Origin: Kitasatospora sp. SUK 42
GTDB lineage: Bacteria > Actinomycetota > Actinomycetes > Streptomycetales > Streptomycetaceae
Direction: 5' to 3'
NCBI RefSeq assembly: GCF_015776785.2
Contig: NZ_LFMD02000003.1
Coordinates: 190,387 to 245,137 of the forward strand
Length of the DNA stretch: 54,751 bases
The notes beneath the pieces were generated by a model that made no database searches, was not told where the DNA came from, and saw nothing but the letters and a program-made list of their open reading frames with translations. Every line of letters begins with the position of its first letter. Within the stretch, counting starts at the first letter, position 1. Positions 8,913 to 17,210 of this stretch are shown piece by piece. The translations under genes were made by a program, and so were the position numbers.

Positions 8913-10037
8913 ATGGTCATGGCGAGGGTGACACGGGACGATGTGGCGCGGGTGGCGGGGACGTCCACGGCGGTCGTGAGTTATGTGATCAACGACGGGC
9001 CGCGCCCGGTGGCACCGGCCACCCGGGCCCGGGTGCTCGCGGCGGTCGAGGAGCTCGGATACCGCCCGAACCGGGTCGCCCAGGCGATGGCCCGGCGGCG
9101 GACCAACCTGCTCGGGATGGTCGTGCCGGACGCCCGCCAGCCGTTCTTCGCCGGGCTGGCCCACGCGGTCGAGCAGGCCGCCGCCGAGCACGGCCGGCTG
9201 CTGCTGATCGGCAACTCCGACTACGCCGACGAGCGCGAGGCGCACTACATCCGGGCCTTCCTCGGCATGCAGGTGGACGGCCTGATCCTGGTCACCCAGG
9301 ACCCGGCCACCCCCGGGCTGACCGGTTTCGACTCGGCCGACGGCACCCCGGTCGTGCTGCTGCACCACCGGGCGGAGACCGCCGAGGGCGTGGCCGTGGT
9401 GGCGGACGACGAGGGCGGCGCCCGCGAGGTGGTCCGCCACCTGCTCGGCCACGGCCACCCCGAGGTGCACTGCTTCGGCGGCACCCTGGCGCTCAGCCCG
9501 CACGACCCGGTCACCGGGCGGACGGCCGGCTGGGCCGCGGCGCTGGCGGAGGCCGGGCTGCCCGTCGAGGGGCGGCTCACCGCGGCGCCGTTCGACCGGG
9601 TCCGGGCACACGCCGAGGCGCTCACCCTGCTGAGCCGGCCCGACCGGCCGTCCGCCGTGTTCTGCGCGACGGACGACCAGGCGATCGGCCTGCTGCGGGC
9701 CGCCGACGACCTCGGCATCCGGGTGCCGGAGGACCTCGCGGTGGCCGGCTTCGACGACATCGCCGAGGCGGTGATCGCCGGTCCGGCGCTGACCACCGTC
9801 ACCACCGCGCAGGACGAGATGGCCCGCGCCGCGCTGGAGCTCGTCCTCGGCGGGGCCGAGCGCCGCGCCGCCGGGGCCCGGACCTTCCCGGCCAAGCTGG
9901 TGGTGCGGCGCTCCTGCGGCTGCCCGAATCCGGCTCCGAATCCGGCTCCGGCCACCCTGACGCGATCCGACCCGGCCCGGTCCGGGCTGACCCGGTCCGA
10001 CCTGGCCCGGCCCGAGCCGGTGTCCGACCTGGTCTGA
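8913..10037 (+). CDS. LacI-family transcriptional regulator
   Basis: A 374-aa repressor-type protein. The N-terminal HTH ([20 protein letters not shown], then a hinge at about 50-60) is followed by a periplasmic-binding-protein-like effector domain ([20 protein letters not shown] through [16 protein letters not shown]). This family usually senses sugars. Two starts are possible: ATG 8913, with GGAGGGG 13 bases upstream, or ATG 8919, which suits a leaderless transcript from TAGGCT (8905-8910). The C-terminal 35 residues are a low-complexity tail (NPAPNPAP and [18 protein letters not shown] repeats) beyond the normal end of the fold. Confidence 0.88.
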   Translation: MVMARVTRDDVARVAGTSTAVVSYVINDGPRPVAPATRARVLAAVEELGYRPNRVAQAMARRRTNLLGMVVPDARQPFFAGLAHAVEQAAAEHGRLLLIGNSDYADEREAHYIRAFLGMQVDGLILVTQDPATPGLTGFDSADGTPVVLLHHRAETAEGVAVVADDEGGAREVVRHLLGHGHPEVHCFGGTLALSPHDPVTGRTAGWAAALAEAGLPVEGRLTAAPFDRVRAHAEALTLLSRPDRPSAVFCATDDQAIGLLRAADDLGIRVPEDLAVAGFDDIAEAVIAGPALTTVTTAQDEMARAALELVLGGAERRAAGARTFPAKLVVRRSCGCPNPAPNPAPATLTRSDPARSGLTRSDLARPEPVSDLV

Positions 10038-10060
10038 CGTCAAGGCACCGGCGCGGCGGG

Positions 10061-11095
10061 TCAGTTCAGCTGGAAGGTGGCCTCGACCGGGTAGTGGTCG
10101 CTCGGCGCGTTGGTGTCGAGCTGCCCCGGCGCCCAGCCGGCCTGCGGGTCGAAGTCGACCTTCACGTTGGACATCGCGGTCGGCACCGGGCGGCCCGGGG
10201 CGTTGAGGTAGCCGATGTAGTCGAGGTCGTCCCGGTAGTCGGCCGGGAAGGTCTCGACGCCCGCCATGTACTGGCACCAGGACGAGACCGGGCAGTCCAT
10301 GGTGGTGCGGGTCTGGCTCGGGTCGGTGGCCGGGGTGCCGAGCACGCCGTTCACCGCGTTCTGGGCGTTGGTGTAGTCGCCGCGGCCCTGGCCGTGGAAG
10401 TACTCGACGTTGAGGTCCCCGCCGATCAGCACCGGGGCGCCGCTGCCGGCGATCCCGTCGACCCAGGCGCGGATCTCGGCGAGCTGGCCGAGCCGGGTGG
10501 ACTGGGTGGTGTCGGTGGAGGTGCCGGACTCGTCGGCCTGCAGGTGGGTGCCGACCACCCAGGCGGTGCCGCCGTTCTTGTTCACCCGCACCAGCGCCGC
10601 GCCCTTGTTGGCGTGGTAGTCCCAGGTGCCGTAGGTGGAGTTGCTGAACACGTGGGCGTACTGGGCGGTGATCGGGTACTTGGAGAGGATCATCGTGCCG
10701 CCGTTGATGACGAACCACGAGTTGGAGCAGTTGCCGCTGACGCCGGTCCAGCCGCCGCCGGAACAGGTCTGGCCGACCACCGGGGTGCGGTACGGGTAGA
10801 GGTCGGCGAGTTTGGTGTTGATGTCGGCGGTCGAGCTGTTGTTGAACTGCTCGTCCAGGATGACGACATCGGCGTTGTGCTGGCGGATGAGCTGCTCGAT
10901 CACCGGGGTGCGGCGGGCGGCCTGCTCGTTCTGGGTGCTGTCGACGATGGCGGTGCCGAGGTCGACGTTGAAGGCGAGGACGGACAGCGTGGTCGGGCTC
11001 GCCGAGGCGGCGGATGCGGTCGGGGCGGTGCCGCCGAGCAGCAGTGCGGCGGCGGCCGCCGAGGTGAGGGCGGTGGCCGTGCGACGCGAGAGCAT
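10061..11095 (-). CDS. Secreted endonuclease/exonuclease/phosphatase-family hydrolase
   Basis: A 344-aa protein with a clear export signal: MLSRRTATAL, a hydrophobic Ala/Leu core, then ASA at about residues 27-29. The mature part is an EEP fold as in neutral sphingomyelinase C or DNase I: LSVLAFNVD, a metal-binding glutamate in VVILDEQF, GGDLNVEY, and the C-terminal NAPSDHYPVEATF with the catalytic S-D-H. It probably cleaves phosphodiesters outside the cell, for example sphingomyelin or another phospholipid. Cys pairs in the SCSGGGWTG/GNCSN region fit a secreted enzyme. ATG 11095 has AGGAG 12 bases upstream. Confidence 0.85.
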   Translation of the reverse strand: MLSRRTATALTSAAAAALLLGGTAPTASAASASPTTLSVLAFNVDLGTAIVDSTQNEQAARRTPVIEQLIRQHNADVVILDEQFNNSSTADINTKLADLYPYRTPVVGQTCSGGGWTGVSGNCSNSWFVINGGTMILSKYPITAQYAHVFSNSTYGTWDYHANKGAALVRVNKNGGTAWVVGTHLQADESGTSTDTTQSTRLGQLAEIRAWVDGIAGSGAPVLIGGDLNVEYFHGQGRGDYTNAQNAVNGVLGTPATDPSQTRTTMDCPVSSWCQYMAGVETFPADYRDDLDYIGYLNAPGRPVPTAMSNVKVDFDPQAGWAPGQLDTNAPSDHYPVEATFQLN

Positions 11096-11181
11096 GGGCG
11101 TTCTCCTGGGGAGGGATCCGTCAATCCGGTGGGCCCGGCGCCGGGGTGACCGGCCGCCGGGGATTGGCGGGGGAACGCTAG

Positions 11182-11195
11182 CTACCGCTCGGTAC
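11182..11195. promoter_or_regulatory. Palindrome TACCG-N2-CGGTA upstream of the secreted hydrolase
   Basis: CTACCGCTCGGTAC lies about 90 bp upstream of ATG 11095. The same TACCG-N2-CGGTA core recurs at 22931-22942 and 40048-40059. This is the form of many TetR-family operators; no TetR gene is in the window. Confidence 0.45.
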
Positions 11196-11246
11196 GTCGG
11201 GAAGAACGCCAGGAGAGCAGTTCCGATCGCTCCTGTGGCGGTGAGG

Positions 11247-11290
11247 TGTCTGTACAGGTCAGGGCGATCGGCTGACAAGATGTCTGTACA
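11247..11290. repeat. Two direct copies of TGTCTGTACA
   Basis: Identical decamers at 11247-11256 and 11281-11290, 34 bp apart, in the upstream region of the secreted hydrolase. On the minus strand one copy contributes TACAGA, 18 bases after TTGTCA, so the pair may be part of a promoter with TTGTCA as -35. Confidence 0.4.
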
Positions 11291-11327
11291 CCCTTGCACC
11301 GGGCCCCGGAGCCGCGGTGAACCGCCG

Positions 11328-11855
11328 TCAGCCGTCCAGCAGTTCGTCCGCGAGCAGATCCATCAGCAGGTTGTCGTGCCAACTGCCGTCCGGGCCGCGC
11401 TCGTACTGGCGCATGGTGCCCACCGGGCGGAAGCCGACCTTGGCGTAGCAGCGGATCGCGGCCGCGTTGTCCGCCGCCGGGTCGATCACCAGCCGGTGGT
11501 AGTGGTGGTCGTGCACCAGGTACCGGGCCATGGTGCGCACGGCGTCGGTGCCCAGACCCAGGCCGTGCACCGTCGGGTCGAGGTAGAGGTCCATCCCGGC
11601 GTGCCGGTACTCGTCGTCGTTCTCGGCGTACCACTGGACGGCGCCGACCACCCGGCCGCCGAGCTCGATCGCGAAGGTCTCGGTGTCGGGCGATTCCAGC
11701 TCCCCCGCGACCACGTCGGCCAGGTCGTCGCCGCCGCGCCAGCGGGCGAACACCTCGGGCGTGCTGCGGATCGCCACCAGTTCCGGGATGTCGTCGGCGG
11801 TGGCCGGGCGGAGGGTGACCAGAGTGCCGTGCAGGATCGTCCCCATATGGGGCAT
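11328..11855 (-). CDS. GNAT acetyltransferase, aminoglycoside 6'-acetyltransferase-like
   Basis: A 175-aa acetyltransferase. The pattern WYAENDDEYRHAGMDLYLDP, then VHGLGLGTDAVRTMARYLVH and a closing AIRCYAKVGFRPVGTMRQYE is that of the AAC(6')-like branch of GNAT proteins. An acetyl-CoA loop (HGLGLGTDA) is present. Resistance activity cannot be inferred from this alone, since most chromosomal relatives have unknown substrates. ATG 11855 and ATG 11846 are both possible starts, neither with a convincing Shine-Dalgarno sequence. Divergent from the gene at 11936 across 80 bp. Confidence 0.82.
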   Translation of the reverse strand: MPHMGTILHGTLVTLRPATADDIPELVAIRSTPEVFARWRGGDDLADVVAGELESPDTETFAIELGGRVVGAVQWYAENDDEYRHAGMDLYLDPTVHGLGLGTDAVRTMARYLVHDHHYHRLVIDPAADNAAAIRCYAKVGFRPVGTMRQYERGPDGSWHDNLLMDLLADELLDG

Positions 11856-11935
11856 GTTGGCACGGAAATCCACCCCGGGCGAGCGGTTGGAACCACGTTG
11901 CCCGCACCCCTCGCGACCAGGGATGATGCTCGGCC

Positions 11936-13042
11936 GTGACACATCTGATCATCATCGTGCTGGTCATCGCGATATCCGCCGCCGTGACCAGGGCCAGGAA
12001 GTCCAAGGCCGCGACCTGGAGCCGGACCGAGTTCGACGCCCCGGCCTACGGACTCGTCCCCTTCGACCGGCTCGACGCCGACCGGGCCGGCCCGCCGCCG
12101 GCCCCGCACCGCCGCAAGGAGTCGCAGGCGGTGGCCGACGCGGCCTGGGCCGGGAACTGGCGGGCCGCCGCCGAGTACGTCGCGGCCGCCGGGCAGGACT
12201 GGGACGAGCGCTGGTCCCGGCTGGAGCTGCTGGACTCGATCGCGGACCAGGACGACGCCTGGCTCAAGGCCTGGCGCGCGGCCGACCCGGGCGACTGCGA
12301 GGCGGCCGCCCTGGAGGCCAACCGGATGGTGCACGCGGCCTGGGCGATCCGGGGCGGCAAGTACGGCCACGAGGTGCCCGAGGAGGACATGAACGCCTTC
12401 CGGGCGATGCTGCCCGCCGCCATCGAGGCGGCCAAGCGGGCCTCGCTGCTCGACCCGGCCAACCCGGCGCCCTGGGTGGTCATGGTCACCGCCGCCCGCG
12501 GCGCGCAGTACCAGCCCGAGCAGTTCGAGGAGCTGTGGAACGGCCTGGCCGCTCGGGCGCCGCACCACTACGCGGGCCACGTGCAGGCCCTCCAGTACTG
12601 GTGCGCCAAGTGGTTCGGCTCGGACAGGAAGATGACGGCCTTCGCCGAGCGGGCGATGGACACGGCCCCGGCCGGCAGCCCGCTGCCCGGCATCTACCTG
12701 CACGCGCTGCACGAGCTGGAGCTGCGCAAGACCCTCGGCTCGCTCACCGGCGACGAGCGGCAGCGCCGGCTCAAGCAGGTCGCGGCCGCGCTGGCGCAGG
12801 TCCGGCCGGACGACCAGCGGCTGACCGTGCTGCGCCACCTGCTCGCGGACTACGCGGGCCGGGCGGAGCTGTACGACGTCGCGCTGGAGCAGTTCCGGGC
12901 GATCGGCCCGTACTGCGGCTGCAAGCCGTGGACGGCCTCCGACAACCCGGCGGCCGCCTTCGAGCTCGCCCGCGGCACCGCCGTCCGGCTCTCCGGGGCG
13001 CAGCCGCTGCCGCCGGAGCTGCGGCCGAAGGCCCGGGGGTAG
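11936..13042 (+). CDS. Uncharacterised membrane-anchored helical-repeat protein
   Basis: A 368-aa protein I cannot name with confidence; it resembles streptomycete proteins carrying DUF4034-like regions. A single N-terminal hydrophobic segment (LIIIVLVIAISAAVT, residues 4-18) followed by basic residues suggests a membrane anchor with the bulk in the cytosol. The rest is alpha-helical with Trp/Ala-rich repeats (AWAGNWRAAAEYVAAAG; ANPAPWVVMVTAARG; APHHYAGHVQALQYW) resembling TPR-type packing. GTG 11936 follows GATGCT by six bases, so it may be leaderless. Confidence 0.75.
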   Translation: MTHLIIIVLVIAISAAVTRARKSKAATWSRTEFDAPAYGLVPFDRLDADRAGPPPAPHRRKESQAVADAAWAGNWRAAAEYVAAAGQDWDERWSRLELLDSIADQDDAWLKAWRAADPGDCEAAALEANRMVHAAWAIRGGKYGHEVPEEDMNAFRAMLPAAIEAAKRASLLDPANPAPWVVMVTAARGAQYQPEQFEELWNGLAARAPHHYAGHVQALQYWCAKWFGSDRKMTAFAERAMDTAPAGSPLPGIYLHALHELELRKTLGSLTGDERQRRLKQVAAALAQVRPDDQRLTVLRHLLADYAGRAELYDVALEQFRAIGPYCGCKPWTASDNPAAAFELARGTAVRLSGAQPLPPELRPKARG

Positions 13043-13210
13043 GGACGCCCTTCGCCGGGCCTGGCGACGGACGGGCCCGGCGAAGGACGGGCCTGGCCAC
13101 GGACTGGCCTGGCCACGGACTGGCTAGCCCGCGGGACCCGGGCCCGGTCACGGACGGCTCAGCCCGCGGGACCCGGAACCGGAACCGGCGGAAGAATTCC
13201 TCAGGACGGG

Positions 13211-13237
13211 TGTCGATCCGGCACCCGCCCGTTCGAC
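13211..13237 (+). promoter_or_regulatory. ECF42-type promoter (TGTCGA-N17-CGAC)
   Basis: TGTCGA (13211-13216) and CGAC (13234-13237) are separated by exactly 17 bases, about 50 bp upstream of the DGPF-protein ATG. As I recall, the promoter recognised by ECF42 sigma factors in Streptomyces venezuelae has TGTCGA at -35 and CGA(T/C)-like bases at -10. The next gene but one encodes such a sigma factor, so autoregulation of the pair is the natural reading. Confidence 0.75.
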
Positions 13238-13288
13238 GCAGGGGTGAGAGGCGGGGAGGGACCCCGCCCGTCCGACCGAGGAGTCGCC

Positions 13289-13660
13289 ATGCCGCGCTTC
13301 ATGACGCTGGTCCGCATCGACGAGAACGCCCGCGAGGGCTGGGAGCCCGACCCGGGCTTCGAGCAGCGGATGGGGGCGCTGTTCGAGGAGATCACCAGGG
13401 CCGGGGTGATGCTGGAGACCGCCGGGCTGACCCCGACCTCCCAGGGCACCCGGCTGACCTGGAACGACGGGAAGGTCGGCTACACCGACGGCCCGTTCAC
13501 CGAGACCAAGGAGGTCGTCGGCGGCTACGCCATCCTGCAGTGCAAGGACAAGGCCGAGGCGCTGGAGTGGACCCGCCGCTTCCTGAGCGTCCACCCGGTG
13601 CACTGGCCCGTCGAGGCGGAGCTCCGGCAGATCGAGGAGATGCCGCAGCCCCCGCGGTGA
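13289..13660 (+). CDS. YCII/DGPF-domain protein
   Basis: A 123-aa YCII-related protein with the diagnostic TDGPFTETKEVVGGYAI motif (about 69-85) and the N-terminal MPRFMTLVRID strand. The fold is a ferredoxin-like dimer. These proteins are almost always encoded beside ECF42-type sigma factors, and their biochemical role is not established. ATG 13289 has GAGGAG (13278-13283) upstream; the longer open frame reads through the promoter and is not used. It lies 46 bp ahead of the sigma-factor gene, in the same operon. Confidence 0.9.
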   Translation: MPRFMTLVRIDENAREGWEPDPGFEQRMGALFEEITRAGVMLETAGLTPTSQGTRLTWNDGKVGYTDGPFTETKEVVGGYAILQCKDKAEALEWTRRFLSVHPVHWPVEAELRQIEEMPQPPR

Positions 13661-13706
13661 CGATCACGCCCGCGGTTGCCTCCCTCGCCGTCGGCTGCTC
13701 TGATGG

Positions 13707-14945
13707 GTGGCCGTGACGGAGAGGGAGTCGGCCGCGGCCGTCGAGACGGTCTTCCGGATCGAGTCCGCGCGGATCATCGCCGGGGTCGCCCGGATCGTCC
13801 GGGACGTGGGCATCGCCGAGGAGCTGGCGCAGGACGCGCTGGTGGCCGCGCTGGAGCAGTGGCCGCGCGAGGGCGTCCCGGACAACCCGGGCGCCTGGCT
13901 GACGGCCACCGCCAAGCGGCGGGCGATCGACCTGGTGCGCCGTCGGGAGGTGTACGCCCGCAAACTCGCCGAGGTGGGGCGGTCCTTGGAGGACGTGCCG
14001 CCGCCGGAGCCGGTGGAGCCGGACGACATCGACGACGACCTGTTGCGGCTGATCTTCACCGCCTGTCACCCGGTGCTGTCGGCGCGGGCCCGGATCGCGC
14101 TCACCCTGCGGCTGCTCGGCGGGCTGACCACCCCGGAGATCGCCCGGGCCTTCCTGGTGCCCGAGTCGACGGTGGCGCAGCGGATCGTCCGGGCGAAGCG
14201 GACGCTGGCGCAGGCACGGGTGCCCTTCGAGGTGCCGTACGGGCGGGACCGGGCGGAGCGGCTGTCCTCGGTGCTGGAGGTCGTCTACCTGGTCTTCAAC
14301 GAGGGCTACTCGGCCACCGCCGGGGACGACCTGCTCCGCCCGCAACTGTGCGAGGACGCGCTGCGGCTGGCCCGGGTGCTGGCCGGGCTGATGCCCGCCG
14401 AGCCGGAGGTGCACGGGCTGGCCGCGCTGCTGGAGTTCCAGGCCTCGCGGACGGCGGCCCGGACCGGACCGGACGGGCGGCCGGTGCTGCTGGCCGAGCA
14501 GAACCGGGCCCGCTGGGACTGGCTGCTGGTCCGGCGCGGATTCGACGCCCTGGAGCGGGCGGGTACCGGGCCGTACTCGGTGCAGGCCGCGATCGCCGCC
14601 TGCCACGCCAAGGCGCGGCGGTACCGGGACACCGACTGGGGGACGATCGCCGCACTGTACGAGCGGCTGCTCGTGCTGACGCCCTCGCCGGTGGTGGCGC
14701 TGAACCGGGCGGTGGCCGTCTCGATGGCCCGGGGGCCGGCCGCCGGGCTGGAGCTGGTCGACGCGCTGGCGGCGGAGCCGGCGCTGAGCGGCTACCACCT
14801 GCTGCCGAGTGTGCGGGGCGATCTGCTGGCCCGGCTGGGGCGGGCGGCGGAGGCCAGGGCGGAGTTCGAACGGGCCGCGGAGCTGACCCGCAACGAGCGG
14901 GAGCGGGAGCTGCTGCGGGAGCGGGCGGCGACGCTCGGGGAGTAG
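13707..14945 (+). CDS. ECF42-group RNA polymerase sigma factor
   Basis: A 412-aa ECF sigma factor with the long C-terminus typical of ECF42. Sigma region 2 spans about 10-80 (IVRDVGIAEELAQDALVAAL, then NPGAWLTATAKRRAIDLVRR). Region 4 lies at about 115-170 (LTTPEIARAFLVPESTVAQR). The DUF6596-type block YLVFNEGYSAT follows, then helical TPR-like repeats to residue 412. In this group the C-terminal domain is needed for activity and there is no classical anti-sigma factor; none is seen here. GTG 13707 is the start. Confidence 0.9.
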   Translation: MAVTERESAAAVETVFRIESARIIAGVARIVRDVGIAEELAQDALVAALEQWPREGVPDNPGAWLTATAKRRAIDLVRRREVYARKLAEVGRSLEDVPPPEPVEPDDIDDDLLRLIFTACHPVLSARARIALTLRLLGGLTTPEIARAFLVPESTVAQRIVRAKRTLAQARVPFEVPYGRDRAERLSSVLEVVYLVFNEGYSATAGDDLLRPQLCEDALRLARVLAGLMPAEPEVHGLAALLEFQASRTAARTGPDGRPVLLAEQNRARWDWLLVRRGFDALERAGTGPYSVQAAIAACHAKARRYRDTDWGTIAALYERLLVLTPSPVVALNRAVAVSMARGPAAGLELVDALAAEPALSGYHLLPSVRGDLLARLGRAAEARAEFERAAELTRNERERELLRERAATLGE

Positions 14946-14952
14946 GGCCTGG

Positions 14953-15429
14953 CTAGGGCGTGTCGTCCTGCCTCAGCCGGGCGCTGACCTCGCCGAGGCC
15001 CTCGGCGAGCACGGCGAGCTGCTCGCGGGTGAGCACGTCGATCAGCAGCTCGCGCACCAGGGCGACGTGCCCGGGGGCGGCCTGGCGCAGCGTCTCCCGT
15101 CCCTGGTCGGTGAGTTCGGCGATGACGCCGCGCACGTCGCTGGGGCAGGAGCGGCGGGCGACCAGGCCGATCCGCTCCAGCTGGGTGACCTGGTAGGTGA
15201 GGCCGCTCTTGGAGGTGACCAGCTTGTCGGCGAGCTCGGTCATCCGCAGCGATCCGCCGGGGGCGGCGGACAGGTGCACCAGGATCTCGTACTGCTGGTG
15301 CGAGAGGCCGGAGTCCTCCTTGAGCTGGCGCTCCAGCCGTCGGTTGAGCAGGTTGCTCGCGGTGACGAAGCCCCGCCAGGCGGCCATCTCGTCCTGGTCG
15401 AGCCAGCGGGGTTCGTTCAGTGAGGACAT
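14953..15429 (-). CDS. MarR-family transcriptional regulator
   Basis: A 158-aa winged-helix dimeric regulator. LSHQQYEILVHLSAAPGGSL leads into the recognition helices (MTELADKLVTSKSGLTYQV) and wing (VARRSCPSDVRGVIAELTDQG). A Cys in the wing (RRSCPSD) could allow redox sensing, which is inference. ATG 15429 follows an AGCGTA/TACGCT -10-like box by seven bases on the minus strand. It is divergent from the dioxygenase gene, with two matching palindromes between them. Confidence 0.9.
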   Translation of the reverse strand: MSSLNEPRWLDQDEMAAWRGFVTASNLLNRRLERQLKEDSGLSHQQYEILVHLSAAPGGSLRMTELADKLVTSKSGLTYQVTQLERIGLVARRSCPSDVRGVIAELTDQGRETLRQAAPGHVALVRELLIDVLTREQLAVLAEGLGEVSARLRQDDTP

Positions 15430-15450
15430 GGGGTGAAGCGTACTCCCATT

Positions 15451-15464
15451 GTTCAAATTCGAAC
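15451..15464. promoter_or_regulatory. MarR operator 1
   Basis: GTTCAAATTCGAAC, a 14-bp inverted repeat with one imperfect pair, in the MarR/dioxygenase intergenic region. It overlaps the -35 region of both inferred promoters. Its near-identical partner begins 39 bp downstream. Confidence 0.75.
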
Positions 15465-15489
15465 TAAGGGTGTACGGTCTGGAGGAGAG

Positions 15490-15503
15490 GTTCAAATTTG
15501 AAC
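15490..15503. promoter_or_regulatory. MarR operator 2
   Basis: GTTCAAATTTGAAC, a perfect 14-bp palindrome matching operator 1 at 13 of 14 positions. It sits just downstream of the inferred dioxygenase transcription start, a position suited to repression. Confidence 0.78.
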
Positions 15504-15536
15504 TACTCGCGACGGTTCGACCCCGAGGAGGACGCC

Positions 15537-16319
15537 ATGAGCGCCGCGGCCCCCGAGCGCATGCCCGCCCTGTACCTGTCGCACGGCGCGCCGCCGCTCG
15601 CCGACGACCCGATCTGGCCGGGCGAGCTGGCCGCCTGGTCGGCCGACCTGCCGCGGCCCAAGGCCGTGCTGATGGTCTCCGCCCACTGGGAGGAGGCCCC
15701 GCTGGCCGTCGGCGCCGTCACGACCGTCCCGCTGGTCTACGACTTCTGGGGCTTCCCCGAGCACTACTACCGGGTCCAGTACGCCGCCCCCGGCGCGCCG
15801 GAGCTCGCCGAGCGCGTGCGCAAGCTGCTGCGCGCCCCCGGCACGCCCGTCCAGGACATCCCCGACCGCGGGCTCGACCACGGCGCCTACGTGCCGCTGG
15901 TGGAGATGTACCCGGAGGCCGACATCCCGGTGCTCCAGATCTCCATGCCCACCCTCGACCCGCAGCGGCTGCTGGAGATCGGCCGCAAGCTCGCCCCGCT
16001 GCGCGACGAGGGCGTGCTGATCATCGGCAGCGGCTTCTTCACCCACAACCTGCGGGCGCTCAGCAGCGACGGCCGGATCACCTCGGTGATGGCCGAGTTC
16101 GACGACTGGGGCAAGCGGGCCCTGGACGCCCACGACCTGGACGCGCTGCTCGACTTCGAGCACAAGGCCCCGGCCGGACGGCTGGCGCACCCGCGCACCG
16201 AGCACTTCGCCCCGCTGTTCGTCACCCTCGGTGCCGGCGAGGCCGACCTCGGCAGCCAGCGCAGCGTCATCGACGGGTTCTGGATGGGGCTGGCCAAGCG
16301 GTCGGTCCAGCTGGGCTGA
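15537..16319 (+). CDS. Class III extradiol (LigB/DODA-type) ring-cleavage dioxygenase
   Basis: A 260-aa enzyme of the 4,5-DOPA-dioxygenase/YgiD group. Metal-ligand motifs are LSHGAPPL (His16), VSAHWEE (His50) and GFFTHNLR (about residues 169-176), with DHGAYVPL carrying the conserved histidine of the active site. It should cleave a catechol ring next to its hydroxyls. ATG 15537 has GAGGAGG (15525-15531) upstream; an earlier ATG at 15498 lies inside operator 2 and is unlikely. It is followed by a strong hairpin. Confidence 0.88.
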   Translation: MSAAAPERMPALYLSHGAPPLADDPIWPGELAAWSADLPRPKAVLMVSAHWEEAPLAVGAVTTVPLVYDFWGFPEHYYRVQYAAPGAPELAERVRKLLRAPGTPVQDIPDRGLDHGAYVPLVEMYPEADIPVLQISMPTLDPQRLLEIGRKLAPLRDEGVLIIGSGFFTHNLRALSSDGRITSVMAEFDDWGKRALDAHDLDALLDFEHKAPAGRLAHPRTEHFAPLFVTLGAGEADLGSQRSVIDGFWMGLAKRSVQLG

Positions 16320-16330
16320 CGCTACCGCGA

Positions 16331-16357
16331 GAAGGCGCCCCGTCGCGGGGCGCCTTC
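16331..16357 (+). terminator. Rho-independent-type hairpin between convergent genes
   Basis: A perfect 12-bp stem (GAAGGCGCCCCG at 16331-16342 with its complement at 16346-16357) and a 3-base loop TCG, 11 bp after the dioxygenase stop. It serves the dioxygenase and probably the convergent gene too. Confidence 0.8.
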
Positions 16358-16387
16358 TTACAGGGCGCCTTGCCACGGGGCGCCTCG

Positions 16388-17035
16388 TCAGAGGGCGCAG
16401 CAGGTGAAGCGCTCCCCGATGTGCTCGGGCTGCTCGATCTCGTCCAGCAGGGCGGCCGCGTAGTCCGGGATGGAGATCCGGCTGCGCCCCTCGGAGTCGG
16501 TGAGCAGCTGCTCCAGACCGGTGTGGTAGCGGCCGGTCCGCTCCCCCGGGCCGATCTCGGCGGCCGGGCTGAGCACCGTCCAGCGGATGTCGGAGACCGC
16601 CCGGTAGTAGTCCTGCGCCGCGCCGTGCGCGTGCATGATCTGCAGGAGCGGCTCCGGCAGGCCCGGGGCGTCCCAGACCCGTACGCCCGGTGCGGTCTCC
16701 AGGCTGCCCGCGCCGCCGACCGCGATCAGCCGGGGCGCCCCGTCGCCGAGCGCCCGCAGGCCTTCGACCAGGGAGCGCGCGGCGGGCTCGATCAGTGCCA
16801 CGTGGCCCGGGCCGTCGCCGCCGCCGACGGCGCTCACCAGGACGTCCTGCCCGCCCGCGACCCGGGTCACGTCGGCCGGGGTCAGCACGTCGCCGCGCTC
16901 CACGGAGGCGGCGGCGCCCTGGTAGCGGTCCGGGTCGCGGACCACGGCGGTGACCTCGTGGCCTCGGGCGGCCGCCTCCGCGACGATGGCGCTGCCGATG
17001 CCTCCGTTGGCGCCGATCACGGCGATTCTGGCCAT
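16388..17035 (-). CDS. NAD(P)-binding Rossmann-fold reductase (NmrA/SDR-like)
   Basis: A 215-aa atypical short-chain dehydrogenase with the N-terminal NAD(P)-binding motif IAVIGANGGIGSAIVAEAAARG. RDPDR after the second strand suggests NADPH preference. A Tyr-rich segment (AQDYYRAV) and TVLSPAAEIGPGERTG match the NAD(P)H-binding oxidoreductases that often appear as 'NAD(P)-dependent oxidoreductase' in actinomycetes. There is no membrane segment. The ATG at 17035 was chosen because the glycine motif begins nine residues in; AGGCAGGT lies upstream. Substrate unknown. Confidence 0.82.
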   Translation of the reverse strand: MARIAVIGANGGIGSAIVAEAAARGHEVTAVVRDPDRYQGAAASVERGDVLTPADVTRVAGGQDVLVSAVGGGDGPGHVALIEPAARSLVEGLRALGDGAPRLIAVGGAGSLETAPGVRVWDAPGLPEPLLQIMHAHGAAQDYYRAVSDIRWTVLSPAAEIGPGERTGRYHTGLEQLLTDSEGRSRISIPDYAAALLDEIEQPEHIGERFTCCAL

Positions 17036-17210
17036 GGGGTACCTGCCTGGTTGCTCGGTGGTGTTACTCGGTGGTGTTGCCCTGGGGTGTTGCCCGGCGG
17101 TGGGGGCGCAGGCGCGCTCGACGCACCGGTCAGAGTCGATTATCGGATGAACTCCCAGCGACTGCCCGGGGCTTACGCCTATCGTGTGACGGTCCGCCGA
17201 AGGAGTGATC

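Noticed and set aside
11328..11855. Dedicated aminoglycoside-resistance gene
   Set aside because: It shares the AAC(6')-like GNAT pattern, but most chromosomal relatives are uncharacterised and no aminoglycoside genes are nearby.
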